NCBI RefSeq assembly: GCF_021390395.1
Contig: NZ_JAJUWT010000013.1
Location: 210,822 to 274,821 of the forward strand
Source of the DNA: Saccharothrix sp. S26
Lineage (GTDB): Bacteria; Actinomycetota; Actinomycetes; Mycobacteriales; Pseudonocardiaceae
DNA length: 64,000 bases
Direction: 5' to 3'
Position 1 is the first letter of the stretch. The number at the start of each line of letters is the position of its first letter. The translations under genes were made by a program, and so were the position numbers. The notes below the pieces were generated by a model. That model made no database searches. It was given only the letters and a program-made list of their open reading frames with translations, and was not told the origin of the DNA. This document shows, one piece after another, positions 47,209 through 55,801 of this stretch.

Positions 47209-50208
47209 GTGCGGTTCGGGGTGTTGGGTCCGATGGTGGTGCGGCGTGCGGACGGGACGGAGGTGCGGGTCGGTGGGCCGCGGTTGCGGGCGTTGTTGGC
47301 GGTGTTGGCGGTCGAGGCGGGTCGGGTGGTGGGTGTCGACCGGCTGATCGGGGCGTTGTACGGGTCGCGTCCGCCGGTGGGTGCGGGTAACGCGATCCAG
47401 TCGCAGGTGTCGCGGTTGCGGTCGTTGGTGGACGTGGAGGTGGAGCGGTCGGCGTCGGGGTACCGGCTGGTGGTGGATCCGGGTGAGGTGGACGCGCTGC
47501 GGTTCGAGGAGCTGGTGGCGCGGGGGTTGCCGGGTGAGGCGTTGGCGTTGTGGCGTGGTCCGGCGTTGGCGGACGTGGGTGACGCGCCGTTCGCGGCGGT
47601 GTGCGTGGCGCGGTGGGAGGAGTTGCGGCTGCGGGCGGTGGAGGAGCACGACGGGGCGTCGGTGGGGTTGTTGCGGGAGTTGGTGGCGGCGCACCCGACG
47701 CGGGAGCGGTTGGTGGCGCGGTTGGTGCGGGTGTTGCACCGGGAGGGGCGGCAGGCGGAGGCGTTGGCGCTGGTGGAGCGGACGCGGCGGGTGTTGGCGG
47801 AGGAGTTGGGGTCGGACCTCTCCCCCGTGTTGGCGGACGCGCACGGCGAGGTGGTGCGGGGTGAGCGGCCGGCGGTGCGGCGGGTGTTGCCGGCGCAGTT
47901 GACGAGTTTCGTGGGGCGGGAGCGGGAGGTGCGGGAGGTCGGTGAGGCGTTGGCGTCGTCGCGGTTGGTGACGTTGACGGGGCCGGGTGGTGCGGGCAAG
48001 ACGCGGTTGGCGGTGGAGGTGGCGTCCGGTGCGCCGGATGAGGTGTTTTTCGTGGACTTGGCGCCGTTGGCGGTGGGTGGTGACGTGCCGCGGGCGGTGG
48101 TGTCGGCGTTGGGGTTGCGGGAGGACGGGTTGCGGCCGGTGACGGCGCCGGTGGCGCGGTTGGTGGCGGCGTTGCAGGACCGGCCGGTGTTGGTGGTGCT
48201 GGACAACTGTGAGCACGTGGTGGAGGACGCGGCGGCGTTGGTGGGCGGGTTGTTGGCGTCGTGCGCGCGGTTGCGGGTGTTGGCGACGTCGCGGGAGGCG
48301 TTGGGGGTGACCGGTGAGGTGGTGCGGCCGGTGCCGCCGTTGGAGGCCGGTGGTGCGGGGTCGGCGGCGGTGCGGTTGTTCGCGGATCGGGCGGTGGCGG
48401 TGAACCCGTCGTTCCGGCTGGATCCGGGGACGGCGGAGGTGGTGGTGGGGATCTGTCGGGCGTTGGACGGGTTGCCGTTGGCGATCGAGTTGGCGGCGGC
48501 GCGGGTGCGGTCGTTGCCGGTGGTGGAGGTGGCGTCGCGGTTGGGTGACCGGTTCCGGTTGTTGTCGCGGGGCAGTCGGGCGGCGGTGGCGCGGCATCGG
48601 ACGTTGCACGCGGTGGTGGAGTGGAGTTGGGGGTTGTTGGACGAGGAGGAGCGGGTGTTGGCGCGGCGGTTGACGGTGTTCCGGGGCGGGGCGACGTTGG
48701 GGTCGGCGGCGGCGGTGTGCGGGGTGGCGGGGACGGATGAGGTGTTGCCGTCGTTGGCGGACAAGTCGTTGGTGGAGGTGTCCGGGGACCGGTACCGGAT
48801 GTCGGAGACGATCCGGGCGTTCTGCGCGCGGCGGTTGGCGGAGTCGGGTGAGGAGCGGGAGGTGTCGGGTGCGCACGCGCGGTATTTCGCGGGGTTGGCG
48901 GCGGAGGCGGCGCCGCACCTGTACGGGGAGGGGCAGTTGGTGTGGTTGGGGCGGTTGGCGGCCGAGCACGAGGACCTGACGGCGGCGGTGCGGTGGGCGG
49001 CGGGCCACGAGCGGGGGTTGGCGTTGCGGTTGGCGGCGGACCTGGGGTGGCCGTGGTGGTTGCGGGGGTTGCGGTCGGAGGGTGCGGCGTTGGCCGCGGA
49101 GGTGGTGCGGGCGGTGGGTCCGACGCCGCCGGAGGGGTTGGCCGAGGAGTACGTGTTGTGCCTGGTGAACGCGTCGTCGGCGGGGTTGGCGGGGTTGCCG
49201 GGCACGCCGTCGCCGCGTGATCCGCTGCCGGCGGGGTTGGTCGGTCCCCCGGCGCGGCCTTTTCTGACGGTGTTGTGGGGTATGGCGCACGGGGTGCCGC
49301 AGGTGGATGTGGCGGGGTTGGCGGTGGTGCGGGAGCGGTTGGTGGGGTCGGATCCGTGGAGTCGGGCGTTGGACCGGTTGGGTGCGGGGATGCAGCACCG
49401 GTACGCGGGGCGGCTGTCGCGGGCGCGGGAGGAGTATGCGGCGGCGTTGGCGGGGTTCCGGGCGGTGGGTGAGCGGTGGGGCATGTCGTTGGCGTTGTCG
49501 CAGTTGGCGGAGGCGGCGCAGGTGGACGGTGGGCCGGCGGCGGCGTTGGGGTTCTTGGACGAGGCGTTGGAGTTGTCGCGGTCGTTCGGGGTGACCGAGC
49601 ACACGGCGAACCTGTTGTGCCGCCGGTCGGAGTGGGCGTGTCGGGCCGGTGACCTGGATCGTGCGGCGGCCGACGTGGAGGAGGCGGCGGTGGTGGCGCG
49701 GTCGCAGGGCGCGGTGGAGACGTTGGCGCTGGCGTGGTTGGGCGCGGCGGAGGTGGCGCGTCGGCGTGGTGATCTCGACGGTGCGCGGTGGTGGTGCGCG
49801 GAGGCGTTGCGGGTGTGCCCGCGGGGGTGGTTCGGGCCGGACGAGGTGCGGGCGTCGGTGCTGGTGGCGTCGGGTCGGGTGGAGTTGGCGGGCGGTGACC
49901 GGGAGGCGGCGCTGCGGGCGTGGGGTGAGGCGGCGGGGTCGGCGCGGGACTGGGGCAACCGGGTGGTGCTGGCGCGGGTGGTGGAGGCACATGCCGGGTT
50001 GGCGGTGGTGGACGGCGACTGGGAACGGGCGGCGTTGTTGGCGGGTGCGGCGCGCGGGTTGCGGGGTGGTGGCGCGGTGGCCGATCCGGAGGTGGTGTCG
50101 GTGGAGGCGGCGGCGCGGGAGGCGTTGGGCGGGTCGGTGTTCGCGCGGGTGTCGGCGCGCGGGGCCGCGTCGGGGTGGGACGCGGTCGCCGGGCTGCTGG
50201 GTGGGTGA
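47209..50208 (+). CDS. AfsR/SARP-like BTAD-NB-ARC transcriptional regulator
   Basis: 999 residues. An OmpR-like winged helix (1-90: FGVLGPMVVRRADGTEVRVGGPRLRALLAVLAVEAGRVV), a BTAD helical domain (~95-225), an NB-ARC ATPase with Walker A GPGGAGKTRLAVEV (~260), Walker B VLVVLDNCEHVVED (~329) and RHRTLHAVVEWSWGLLDEEE, and ~350 residues of TPR-like helices. Start GTG 47209 has GGGAGG 8 nt upstream. Such STAND-type activators control secondary metabolism or stress genes. No biosynthetic cluster is adjacent, so its target is unclear. Confidence 0.93.
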   Translation: MRFGVLGPMVVRRADGTEVRVGGPRLRALLAVLAVEAGRVVGVDRLIGALYGSRPPVGAGNAIQSQVSRLRSLVDVEVERSASGYRLVVDPGEVDALRFEELVARGLPGEALALWRGPALADVGDAPFAAVCVARWEELRLRAVEEHDGASVGLLRELVAAHPTRERLVARLVRVLHREGRQAEALALVERTRRVLAEELGSDLSPVLADAHGEVVRGERPAVRRVLPAQLTSFVGREREVREVGEALASSRLVTLTGPGGAGKTRLAVEVASGAPDEVFFVDLAPLAVGGDVPRAVVSALGLREDGLRPVTAPVARLVAALQDRPVLVVLDNCEHVVEDAAALVGGLLASCARLRVLATSREALGVTGEVVRPVPPLEAGGAGSAAVRLFADRAVAVNPSFRLDPGTAEVVVGICRALDGLPLAIELAAARVRSLPVVEVASRLGDRFRLLSRGSRAAVARHRTLHAVVEWSWGLLDEEERVLARRLTVFRGGATLGSAAAVCGVAGTDEVLPSLADKSLVEVSGDRYRMSETIRAFCARRLAESGEEREVSGAHARYFAGLAAEAAPHLYGEGQLVWLGRLAAEHEDLTAAVRWAAGHERGLALRLAADLGWPWWLRGLRSEGAALAAEVVRAVGPTPPEGLAEEYVLCLVNASSAGLAGLPGTPSPRDPLPAGLVGPPARPFLTVLWGMAHGVPQVDVAGLAVVRERLVGSDPWSRALDRLGAGMQHRYAGRLSRAREEYAAALAGFRAVGERWGMSLALSQLAEAAQVDGGPAAALGFLDEALELSRSFGVTEHTANLLCRRSEWACRAGDLDRAAADVEEAAVVARSQGAVETLALAWLGAAEVARRRGDLDGARWWCAEALRVCPRGWFGPDEVRASVLVASGRVELAGGDREAALRAWGEAAGSARDWGNRVVLARVVEAHAGLAVVDGDWERAALLAGAARGLRGGGAVADPEVVSVEAAAREALGGSVFARVSARGAASGWDAVAGLLGG

Positions 50209-50222
50209 GGGTGGTGCGGGGG

Positions 50223-51065
50223 TCAGCGGGGTGGGAAGGCGCGCAGGTGCTCGACGAGGAAGTCCGGGTCGTCCAGCCACGGGAAGTGCCCGGCGTGGGG
50301 TTGTTCGACGTAGGTGGCGTCGGGGATGAGGTCGACGAGCTGTCGCACGAGGTGCGGTGGTGACAGCGGGTCGGCGCCGCCCGCGTAGACCAGGACGGGG
50401 ATGTCGAGGGCGGCGAGGGCGCGGCGGGTCCGGCCGGGGGTGAACGCGCCGTCGGCGGCGTAGCCGGCTTGTGCGTCGGGTGAGGCTTCGGCGGGTTCGG
50501 CGGCGGCGTGGGCGCGGGCCCGGTCGTCCCAGCGCCCGTAGAACAGGGGTGCGGCGGCTTGTCGGTTGGCGGGGGTGCCGTGGCCTTGGCTCCACGCCGT
50601 GAGGGCGGCGGTGGCCTCGGCGAACCACGGCTGGTGGGCGTGCACGCGCAGGTGTTCGGCCCAGTCGGTTTCGGTGGGTGAGGCGCCGATGGCGCGCAGC
50701 GCGGGGGTGAGCAGGATCAGCGAGGCGAGCCGGTCGGGGTGGTGTTCGGCGTAGGCCATGGCGATGCCGGCGCCGGCGGAGTGGCCGAGCAGGTCGACGC
50801 GGTCCAGGCCGAGGTGGGCGCGCAGGGCGTCGACGTCGGCGGCGAGCCGGTCGCGCCGGTAGGTGGCCGGGTCGGCGGGTGCGTCGGAGTCGCCGGTGCC
50901 GCGGTTGTCCAGCAGCAGCAGGGTGCGGTGGCGGTGCAGCCCGCCGAGGTCGCCGAGGTAGGAGGAGGCGCGGCCGGCCCCTCCGGGCACGCACAGCAGC
51001 GGCGGTCCGTCGCCGGTCTGGTGGTAGGCGAGGGTGGTGCCGTCGTGGGCGGTGAACCGGGGCAT
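50223..51065 (-). CDS. alpha/beta-hydrolase (proline-iminopeptidase-like)
   Basis: 280 residues. Nucleophile elbow LLGHSAGAGIAMAYAEHHPDRL, Asp in VLVYAGGADPLSPP, His in VEQPHAGHFPWLDDP; oxyanion LLCVPGGAGRASSYL. A lid region spans about 130-200. Soluble. Divergent from the PPOX gene, and it converges on the BTAD gene (14-bp gap). ATG 51065 has AGGAGA ~10 nt upstream. Confidence 0.92.
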   Translation of the reverse strand: MPRFTAHDGTTLAYHQTGDGPPLLCVPGGAGRASSYLGDLGGLHRHRTLLLLDNRGTGDSDAPADPATYRRDRLAADVDALRAHLGLDRVDLLGHSAGAGIAMAYAEHHPDRLASLILLTPALRAIGASPTETDWAEHLRVHAHQPWFAEATAALTAWSQGHGTPANRQAAAPLFYGRWDDRARAHAAAEPAEASPDAQAGYAADGAFTPGRTRRALAALDIPVLVYAGGADPLSPPHLVRQLVDLIPDATYVEQPHAGHFPWLDDPDFLVEHLRAFPPR

Positions 51066-51080
51066 GGGCGCATCTTCTCC

Positions 51081-51086
51081 TAGGCT
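51081..51086 (+). promoter_or_regulatory. -10 hexamer for PPOX gene
   Basis: TAGGCT, 6 nt before the ATG at 51093. Confidence 0.4.
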
Positions 51087-51092
51087 GGTGGC

Positions 51093-51554
51093 ATGCCGAG
51101 AATCGCCACCGCCGACACGGTGTCCCGAGACGAGTTGGTCGAGTTCCTGCGGCCCCGCCACCGAGCCCTGCTGGTCACCGCGCGCGCCGACGGGCGGCCG
51201 CAGGTGTCGCCGGTGACGTGCGGGGTGGACGGCGAGGGTCGGGTGGTGGTGTCGACGTACCCGCAGCGGGCGAAGGCGCGCAACGCCCGGCGTGACGACC
51301 GGGTGACGGTGTGCGTGCTGTCCGACGACTGGGACGGCCCGTACGTGCAGGTGGACGGTCGGGCGGAGGTGGTGGACCTGCCGGAGGCGCTGGAGCCGCT
51401 GGTGGACTACTACCGGTGCATCGCCGGGGAGCACCCGGACTGGGACGAGTACCGGGAGGCGATGCGCCGCCAGGGCAAGTCGCTGATCCGGGTGACGATC
51501 GAGCGTTGGGGTCCGATCGCGACCGGCGGTTTCCCGCCTGAACTGGCCGGCTGA
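51093..51554 (+). CDS. PPOX-class F420-dependent oxidoreductase
   Basis: 153 residues of the split-barrel flavin/F420-binding fold. It contains HRALLVTARADGRPQVSPVTCGVDGEGRVVVSTYPQRAKARNARRDDRVTVCVL, where the R-A-K-x-R-N block contacts the deazaflavin phosphate, and ends with IERWGPIATGG. Small actinomycete homologues reduce quinones or other substrates with F420. Cytosolic. Confidence 0.9.
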   Translation: MPRIATADTVSRDELVEFLRPRHRALLVTARADGRPQVSPVTCGVDGEGRVVVSTYPQRAKARNARRDDRVTVCVLSDDWDGPYVQVDGRAEVVDLPEALEPLVDYYRCIAGEHPDWDEYREAMRRQGKSLIRVTIERWGPIATGGFPPELAG

Positions 51555-51682
51555 CGGGTTCGGCTTCTCGACGGTCGGGCGCGGGGGTGCGACCACTCCC
51601 CCGCGCCGGTGGCCGTCGGGCCGGTGGTGCGCCTCGTTCGGCGGGTGTCGGTCGGTTCGCGGTCGTGTCGGGCTTGGTGGGG

Positions 51683-52345
51683 TCAGGCGTGGGCGCGGGC
51701 GGTGGCGCACCAGGCGCCGCCCCAGCCGGCGGGGTTCTCCAGCAGGGCGAACACGGCCCCGGCGGGGTCGGCGACCGCGGCGACGGCACCGGTGGGCACG
51801 TCCTTCGGTCCGGACAGGACGGTCCCGCCCATGTCGGTGGCCTCGGCGAGGGCGCGGGTGAGGTCAGGGACGGAGAAGTAGCAGGTCCAGCCGCCGGTCG
51901 CGGCCAGGCGTCCGGCGACGGGGCGGCGGTCGTCGGCGACGGCGGCGTCGTAGAGGGTGAACTCGCCGTCCGGGTCGCGGACCTGCCAGCCCAGCTCCCC
52001 CGCCCAGCGGTCGTCGGCGTCGCCCATCAGCTCCACCCAGCACGGTTCGCCGGGGCGGGGCGGGGGTGCCCAGGGGCCGTGCAGGACGCGGCCGGGGTCG
52101 ACGGCGACGGCCGGGTCGAGGTCGCGGGCCCGCGTGCCGGCGAACACGATGCGCCAGCCTTGCCCGCCGGGTCGCACGTGGGTGGCGAGCCGGTCGCCGA
52201 CCCAGCCGGTGAACGAGCCGTCCGGCTCGGCGATGATCACCCAGCCGAGCAGGTGGGCGTAGAACTCGGCGGTCGGTTCGGGGCGGGTGGTGCTCAGCTC
52301 GACGCGGCGGACACCGCGCGCGGGGCTGTCGGGGGTACCGGGCAC
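51683..52345 (-). CDS. VOC-family protein with two glyoxalase-like modules
   Basis: 220 residues in two repeated modules: VRRVELSTTRPEPTAEFYAHLLGWVIIAEPDGSFTGWVGD and the second beginning GGWTCYFSVPDLTRALAEATDMGGTVLSGPKDVPTGAVAAVADPAGAVFALLEN. This is the two-domain form found beside bleomycin-resistance-like proteins. The GTG at 52345 lies 33 bp after the stop of the GGDEF-EAL gene read from the right. Substrate unknown. Confidence 0.88.
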   Translation of the reverse strand: MPGTPDSPARGVRRVELSTTRPEPTAEFYAHLLGWVIIAEPDGSFTGWVGDRLATHVRPGGQGWRIVFAGTRARDLDPAVAVDPGRVLHGPWAPPPRPGEPCWVELMGDADDRWAGELGWQVRDPDGEFTLYDAAVADDRRPVAGRLAATGGWTCYFSVPDLTRALAEATDMGGTVLSGPKDVPTGAVAAVADPAGAVFALLENPAGWGGAWCATARAHA

Positions 52346-52378
52346 GGCGTGGGCTTCCCATCGGGGCGGGCGGCGGGG

Positions 52379-54445
52379 TCAGGAACGCGACCCATCCTCC
52401 GCACCGGCCAGGCGTGGCGACAATGCGCCGTTCGGCCGCTGCGACTGCGCCGGGAGGATGTGCGCGAGCGGCAGGGGCCTGCCGAGGTGGAAGCCCTGCC
52501 CGATCCGCACGCCCAGCCGGGCGAGCGCGTCGACCTGGGCGGGGCGTTCGACCCATTCGGCGACGGCGGACAGGCCCAGGCCCCGGGCGATCTGGACGAT
52601 GCCGGCGACGAGGACGGCGTCGGTGGAGCGTTCGTCGATGCCGCGCACGAACTCGCCGTCGATCTTGATGCCGGTGATGGGCAGGTGCTTGAGGTGGACG
52701 AACGAGCCGAACCCGGAGCCGAAGTCGTCGAGGATGATGCGGCAGCCGAAGCCGCGCAGTTGCAGGGCCAGGGCGCGGGCGGCGTCGAGGTTGGTCACCG
52801 CGGCGGTCTCGGTGATCTCCAGGCCGAGGCGTCCGGGTGCGACGCCGGCGGTGGCGAGGCGGTCGAGCACGAACCCGCCGAAGTCCTCGTCCTCCAGGGT
52901 GCGGCCGGAGATGTTGACGTTGAACCGCAGGTCGGGGTCGGGGTGGCGGACGAGGGCGTCGATCGCGGTGGACAGCACCCACCGGTCGATGTCGAGGACC
53001 AGGTCGGAGCGTTCGGCCTCGGGCAGGAACTCGGCCGGGCCCAGGTACGGCTCCTGGGCGTCCTCCAGCCGCAGCAGCAGTTCGTGGCCCAGGGTCTGGC
53101 CGGTGGCCAGCTCGACCATCGGCATGGCGTGCAGGGCCAGGCCGCCGTGGTCGAGGGCGGCGCGCAGCCGGTCGAGCACCGAGACGCGTTTGGCGGTGTC
53201 GGCGTAGTGGCCGGGTTCGTAGACGGTGACGCGGTTGCGGCCGGCGGCTTTCGACGCGTACAGGGCGAGGTCGGCGTTGGCCAGCACCAGTTCCCAGGTG
53301 TCGCCGGGCCCGTACTCGGCGACCCCGGTGGACACCGTGAGGCTGCGGGCGGCGCCGACCAGCGGCAACGCGGCCACGGCGTCGCGCAGGCCCTCGGCGA
53401 CGCGGGCGGCGTCGGCGGGGGTCGCTCCGGGCAGCACGACGGCGAACTCGTCGCCGCCGAGCCTGCCGATCAGCTGCGAGGGCGACAGGCGTGACCGCAG
53501 CGCCGAGGCCAGCGTCTTCATCAGCCGGTCGCCGACGGCGTGGCCGCGCAGGTCGTTGACGTCCTTGAAGTTGTCCAAGTCCAGCAGCAGCATCGCGCCG
53601 GGTCCGCCGCCGGCGAGCTGCCGTTCCAGCTCGCGGGTCACCGCGCGCCGGTTCGCCAGTCCCGTCAGCGGGTCCTGTTCGGCCAGCGCGAGCAGCTCGT
53701 CGTGCACGCGGCGGGCGCGGGTGATGTCGTGCGCGGTGCCCAGCACCCGCAGCGGCGAGCCGTCCTCGTCGGCGACGACCTCGCCGAAGCACTCGAACCA
53801 GCGCTCGACGGCGCCGTCGGCGGGCCGCATGCGGTGGGTGAAGGAGAACCCCGCGCCCGACCGCATGGCCTCCTGGAGGGTGGCCTGGATCATGGGCAGG
53901 TCGTCGGGGTGCACGAGCGCGGCGTAGCCGTCGAAGTCCAGCTCGGCGTCCGGCGGGAACCCGAACATCTCCAGCAGCGTGTCCGACCACACCACGCGGT
54001 CCTCGGCGATGTGCCACTCCCACGTGCCCATCCGGCCCAGCACCTGGGCGCGGCGCAACGCGTCGGCCTCGTGGGTGGCCTCCAGCTCCCGGTCGCGCCA
54101 CGCGGTGACGTCCACCACCCGGTACAGCAGCTGCTCGACCGCGGTGTCGGTGGTGTCGGTGGTGGTGTCGGTGGTGGGGTCGAGGTGCTGGCAGGTGACC
54201 TCCAGCCAGCGGTGCCCCTTGCGGTAGGCGCTGGGGGTGAGCAGCGCCAGGCCCGAGCGGGGCCGTTCGGGGGCGCCGGGCAGCAGCGCGGGCAGCGACC
54301 GGCCGACCACGTGGTCCACCGGCACGCCCAGGATCTCCGCCAGCGCCGGGTTCACCCAGGCCAGCGTGCCGTTCGCGTCCGTCACACCGAAACCGACGTC
54401 GGCCCGGTCGAGCACCTCGCGGTGCAACGCGCCGTTGCCGTTCAC
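52379..54445 (-). CDS. PAS-PAS-GGDEF-EAL cyclic-di-GMP enzyme
   Basis: 688 residues. PAS 1 (LDRADVGFGVTDANGTLAWVNPALAEILGVP), a PAS/PAC pair (~140-265, DRVVWSDTLLEMFGFPPDAELDFDGYAALVHPDDLPMI), GGDEF near residue 330 (IGRLGGDEFAVVLPG, intact active site), then EAL (~430-670: HELLLRLED replaces the usual EALxR; NVNISGRTL, EITETAAVT, ILDDFGSGFGS and KIDGEFV retain the metal and catalytic residues). No membrane segment. It may make and/or degrade c-di-GMP. GTG 54445 has GAGGAGG upstream. Confidence 0.93.
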   Translation of the reverse strand: MNGNGALHREVLDRADVGFGVTDANGTLAWVNPALAEILGVPVDHVVGRSLPALLPGAPERPRSGLALLTPSAYRKGHRWLEVTCQHLDPTTDTTTDTTDTAVEQLLYRVVDVTAWRDRELEATHEADALRRAQVLGRMGTWEWHIAEDRVVWSDTLLEMFGFPPDAELDFDGYAALVHPDDLPMIQATLQEAMRSGAGFSFTHRMRPADGAVERWFECFGEVVADEDGSPLRVLGTAHDITRARRVHDELLALAEQDPLTGLANRRAVTRELERQLAGGGPGAMLLLDLDNFKDVNDLRGHAVGDRLMKTLASALRSRLSPSQLIGRLGGDEFAVVLPGATPADAARVAEGLRDAVAALPLVGAARSLTVSTGVAEYGPGDTWELVLANADLALYASKAAGRNRVTVYEPGHYADTAKRVSVLDRLRAALDHGGLALHAMPMVELATGQTLGHELLLRLEDAQEPYLGPAEFLPEAERSDLVLDIDRWVLSTAIDALVRHPDPDLRFNVNISGRTLEDEDFGGFVLDRLATAGVAPGRLGLEITETAAVTNLDAARALALQLRGFGCRIILDDFGSGFGSFVHLKHLPITGIKIDGEFVRGIDERSTDAVLVAGIVQIARGLGLSAVAEWVERPAQVDALARLGVRIGQGFHLGRPLPLAHILPAQSQRPNGALSPRLAGAEDGSRS
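54135..54180. repeat. GGTGTCGGTGGT short tandem repeats inside the GGDEF-EAL gene
   Basis: Units of GGTGTCGGTGGT encode an in-frame Thr-Asp-Thr run (TTDTTTDTTDT) in the loop between the two PAS domains. Length variation would not break the frame. Confidence 0.6.
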
Positions 54446-54513
54446 GCGCCCCTCCTCGCCCACCCGCGCGTCATGATGGTCGAGACCACACGCGGTGGGC
54501 AAGCCGACACTGT

Positions 54514-54870
54514 TCAGCGCAACCGCTCCAGACCCCGCGCGGTGTCGACCAGTTCCCCCGCCAGCCGCCGCAGCTCCGCACCGTCCGCACCGTCCGCGGC
54601 CGCGGTGGCCACGTCCTCGGCGGCGCACCGCAGCTGGAACAGCCGGTCCTGCAGGTCGGCCAGCTCCCCCGCGGACAGCACCACCGCGTCCTCGGGCAGC
54701 CCGCCGCGCTGCACCGCGGCCCGGCGTTCGTAGGCGCGCTGCCGGCACGGCTGCGCGCAGTACCGGCGGGGCCGCCCGATCCGGCCGCTGTCGGGCAGGC
54801 GGCGTCCGCACCAGGCGCAGTGCCTGGCTTCCTCACGGCGCGCCGCGACGGCCTCGGTCACCAACTCCAT
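54514..54870 (-). CDS. small zinc-finger protein with helical tail
   Basis: 118 residues. EEARHCAWCGRRLPDSGRIGRPRRYCAQPCRQRAYERRAA: CxxC and CxxxC knuckles with an R-R-Y-C..xCRQRAYERR recognition-like stretch, as in a family of actinomycete zinc-finger proteins. A helix pair follows (SAGELADLQDRLFQLRCAAEDVA). Likely DNA- or RNA-binding. ATG 54870 has TACCGT 8 nt upstream. Confidence 0.85.
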   Translation of the reverse strand: MELVTEAVAARREEARHCAWCGRRLPDSGRIGRPRRYCAQPCRQRAYERRAAVQRGGLPEDAVVLSAGELADLQDRLFQLRCAAEDVATAAADGADGAELRRLAGELVDTARGLERLR

Positions 54871-54878
54871 GGCCGGCG

Positions 54879-54884
54879 ACGGTA
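54879..54884 (-). promoter_or_regulatory. -10 hexamer for zinc-finger gene
   Basis: TACCGT on the minus strand, 8 nt before the ATG at 54870. Confidence 0.4.
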
Positions 54885-54937
54885 GCCCGCTACCCACCGG
54901 TCACCCCCGCGCCACGCCGCCAGGGCACACTCCGGGT

Positions 54938-55711
54938 GTGACCGAGAACCACCCGTACCTGTCCGGACCGCACCCGCGCGCGTTCGCCCACCGGGGCTGG
55001 CACCTCGACGAGCTGTCGGGGATGGAGAACTCGCTGGCGGCGTTCCGCCGCGCCACCGCGGAGGGCTACCGGTACCTGGAGACCGACGTGCACGCCACCT
55101 CCGACGGGGTGGTGGTCGTGCACCACGACGCGGTGCTGGACCGCACCACGGACGCGTCCGGTCCGGTGGCGTCGCAGCCGTGGTCGGCGGTGCGGCGGGC
55201 CAACGTGGGCGGGCGGGAGCCGATCGCGCGGCTGGAGGACCTGCTGGAGGAGCTGCCGGAGGCGTTGGTGAACATCGACGTCAAGGCCGACTCGGCGGTG
55301 GAGCCGGTGCTGGGGGTGCTGCGCCGCGCGGACGCGCTGCACCGGGTGTGCCTGGCGTCGTTCTCCGACCGGCGGCTGGCCCGGCTGCGGCGGTTGGGCG
55401 GTCCGGGGCTGTTGACGTCGATGGGGCCGCGGTCGGCGGGTGCGCTGTGGGCGGCGGGCCGGGTGCCGCTGGTAAGGCTGCCGGTGCGGGGCATGGTGGC
55501 GCAGGTGCCGGTGACCCAGGGCCGGCTGCTGGTGGTGGACGGCCGGTTCGTCCGCGCCGCGCACCGCCGCGGTCTGGAGGTGCACGTGTGGACCATCGAC
55601 GAGGAGGCGGAGATGCGGCGGCTGCTGGACCTCGGGGTGGACGGGCTGGTCACCGACCGGCCGGACCGGCTGCGGGACGTGCTGGTCGACCGGCGGGCGT
55701 GGGCCGGCTGA
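54938..55711 (+). CDS. glycerophosphodiester phosphodiesterase
   Basis: 257 residues. HRG motif AFAHRGWHLD, GMENSLAAFRRATAEGYRYLETDVHATSDGVVVVHHDAVLDRTTD (Glu and Asp metal ligands, second His) and a C-terminal VHVWTIDEEAEMRRLLDLGVDGLVTDRPDRL complete the TIM-barrel GDPD. No signal peptide, so it acts on cytosolic glycerophosphodiesters. CACACT, 6 nt before the GTG start, is a weak -10. Confidence 0.95.
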   Translation: MTENHPYLSGPHPRAFAHRGWHLDELSGMENSLAAFRRATAEGYRYLETDVHATSDGVVVVHHDAVLDRTTDASGPVASQPWSAVRRANVGGREPIARLEDLLEELPEALVNIDVKADSAVEPVLGVLRRADALHRVCLASFSDRRLARLRRLGGPGLLTSMGPRSAGALWAAGRVPLVRLPVRGMVAQVPVTQGRLLVVDGRFVRAAHRRGLEVHVWTIDEEAEMRRLLDLGVDGLVTDRPDRLRDVLVDRRAWAG

Positions 55712-55751
55712 GCCGCGCCCGGTGGCGGGCGGGAGGACGGTTGGCAACAGG

Positions 55752-55771
55752 TTGGTGGTGATCACCACGAA
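55752..55771. promoter_or_regulatory. palindrome upstream of UMF1-type transporter
   Basis: GTGGTGATCACCAC (55755-55768) is perfectly self-complementary, flanked symmetrically by TT..AA with one mismatched pair. It lies 20 nt upstream of the -10 hexamer. Operator candidate. Confidence 0.5.
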
Positions 55772-55787
55772 CGGGTGGCCCGCGATA

Positions 55788-55793
55788 TACAGT
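55788..55793 (+). promoter_or_regulatory. -10 hexamer for UMF1-type transporter
   Basis: TACAGT, 8 nt before the ATG at 55802. Confidence 0.4.
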
Positions 55794-55801
55794 CCGCCCC
55801 C

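Noticed and set aside
44753..49990. Very long minus-strand open frame opposite the LigD and BTAD genes
   Set aside because: Pro/Ala/Thr-rich translation with no domain; it is the antisense shadow of G-rich coding DNA with few stop-forming triplets.
46942..50994. Arg/His/Pro-rich 1350-codon minus-strand frame
   Set aside because: No recognisable motif, overlaps the BTAD regulator; antisense shadow.
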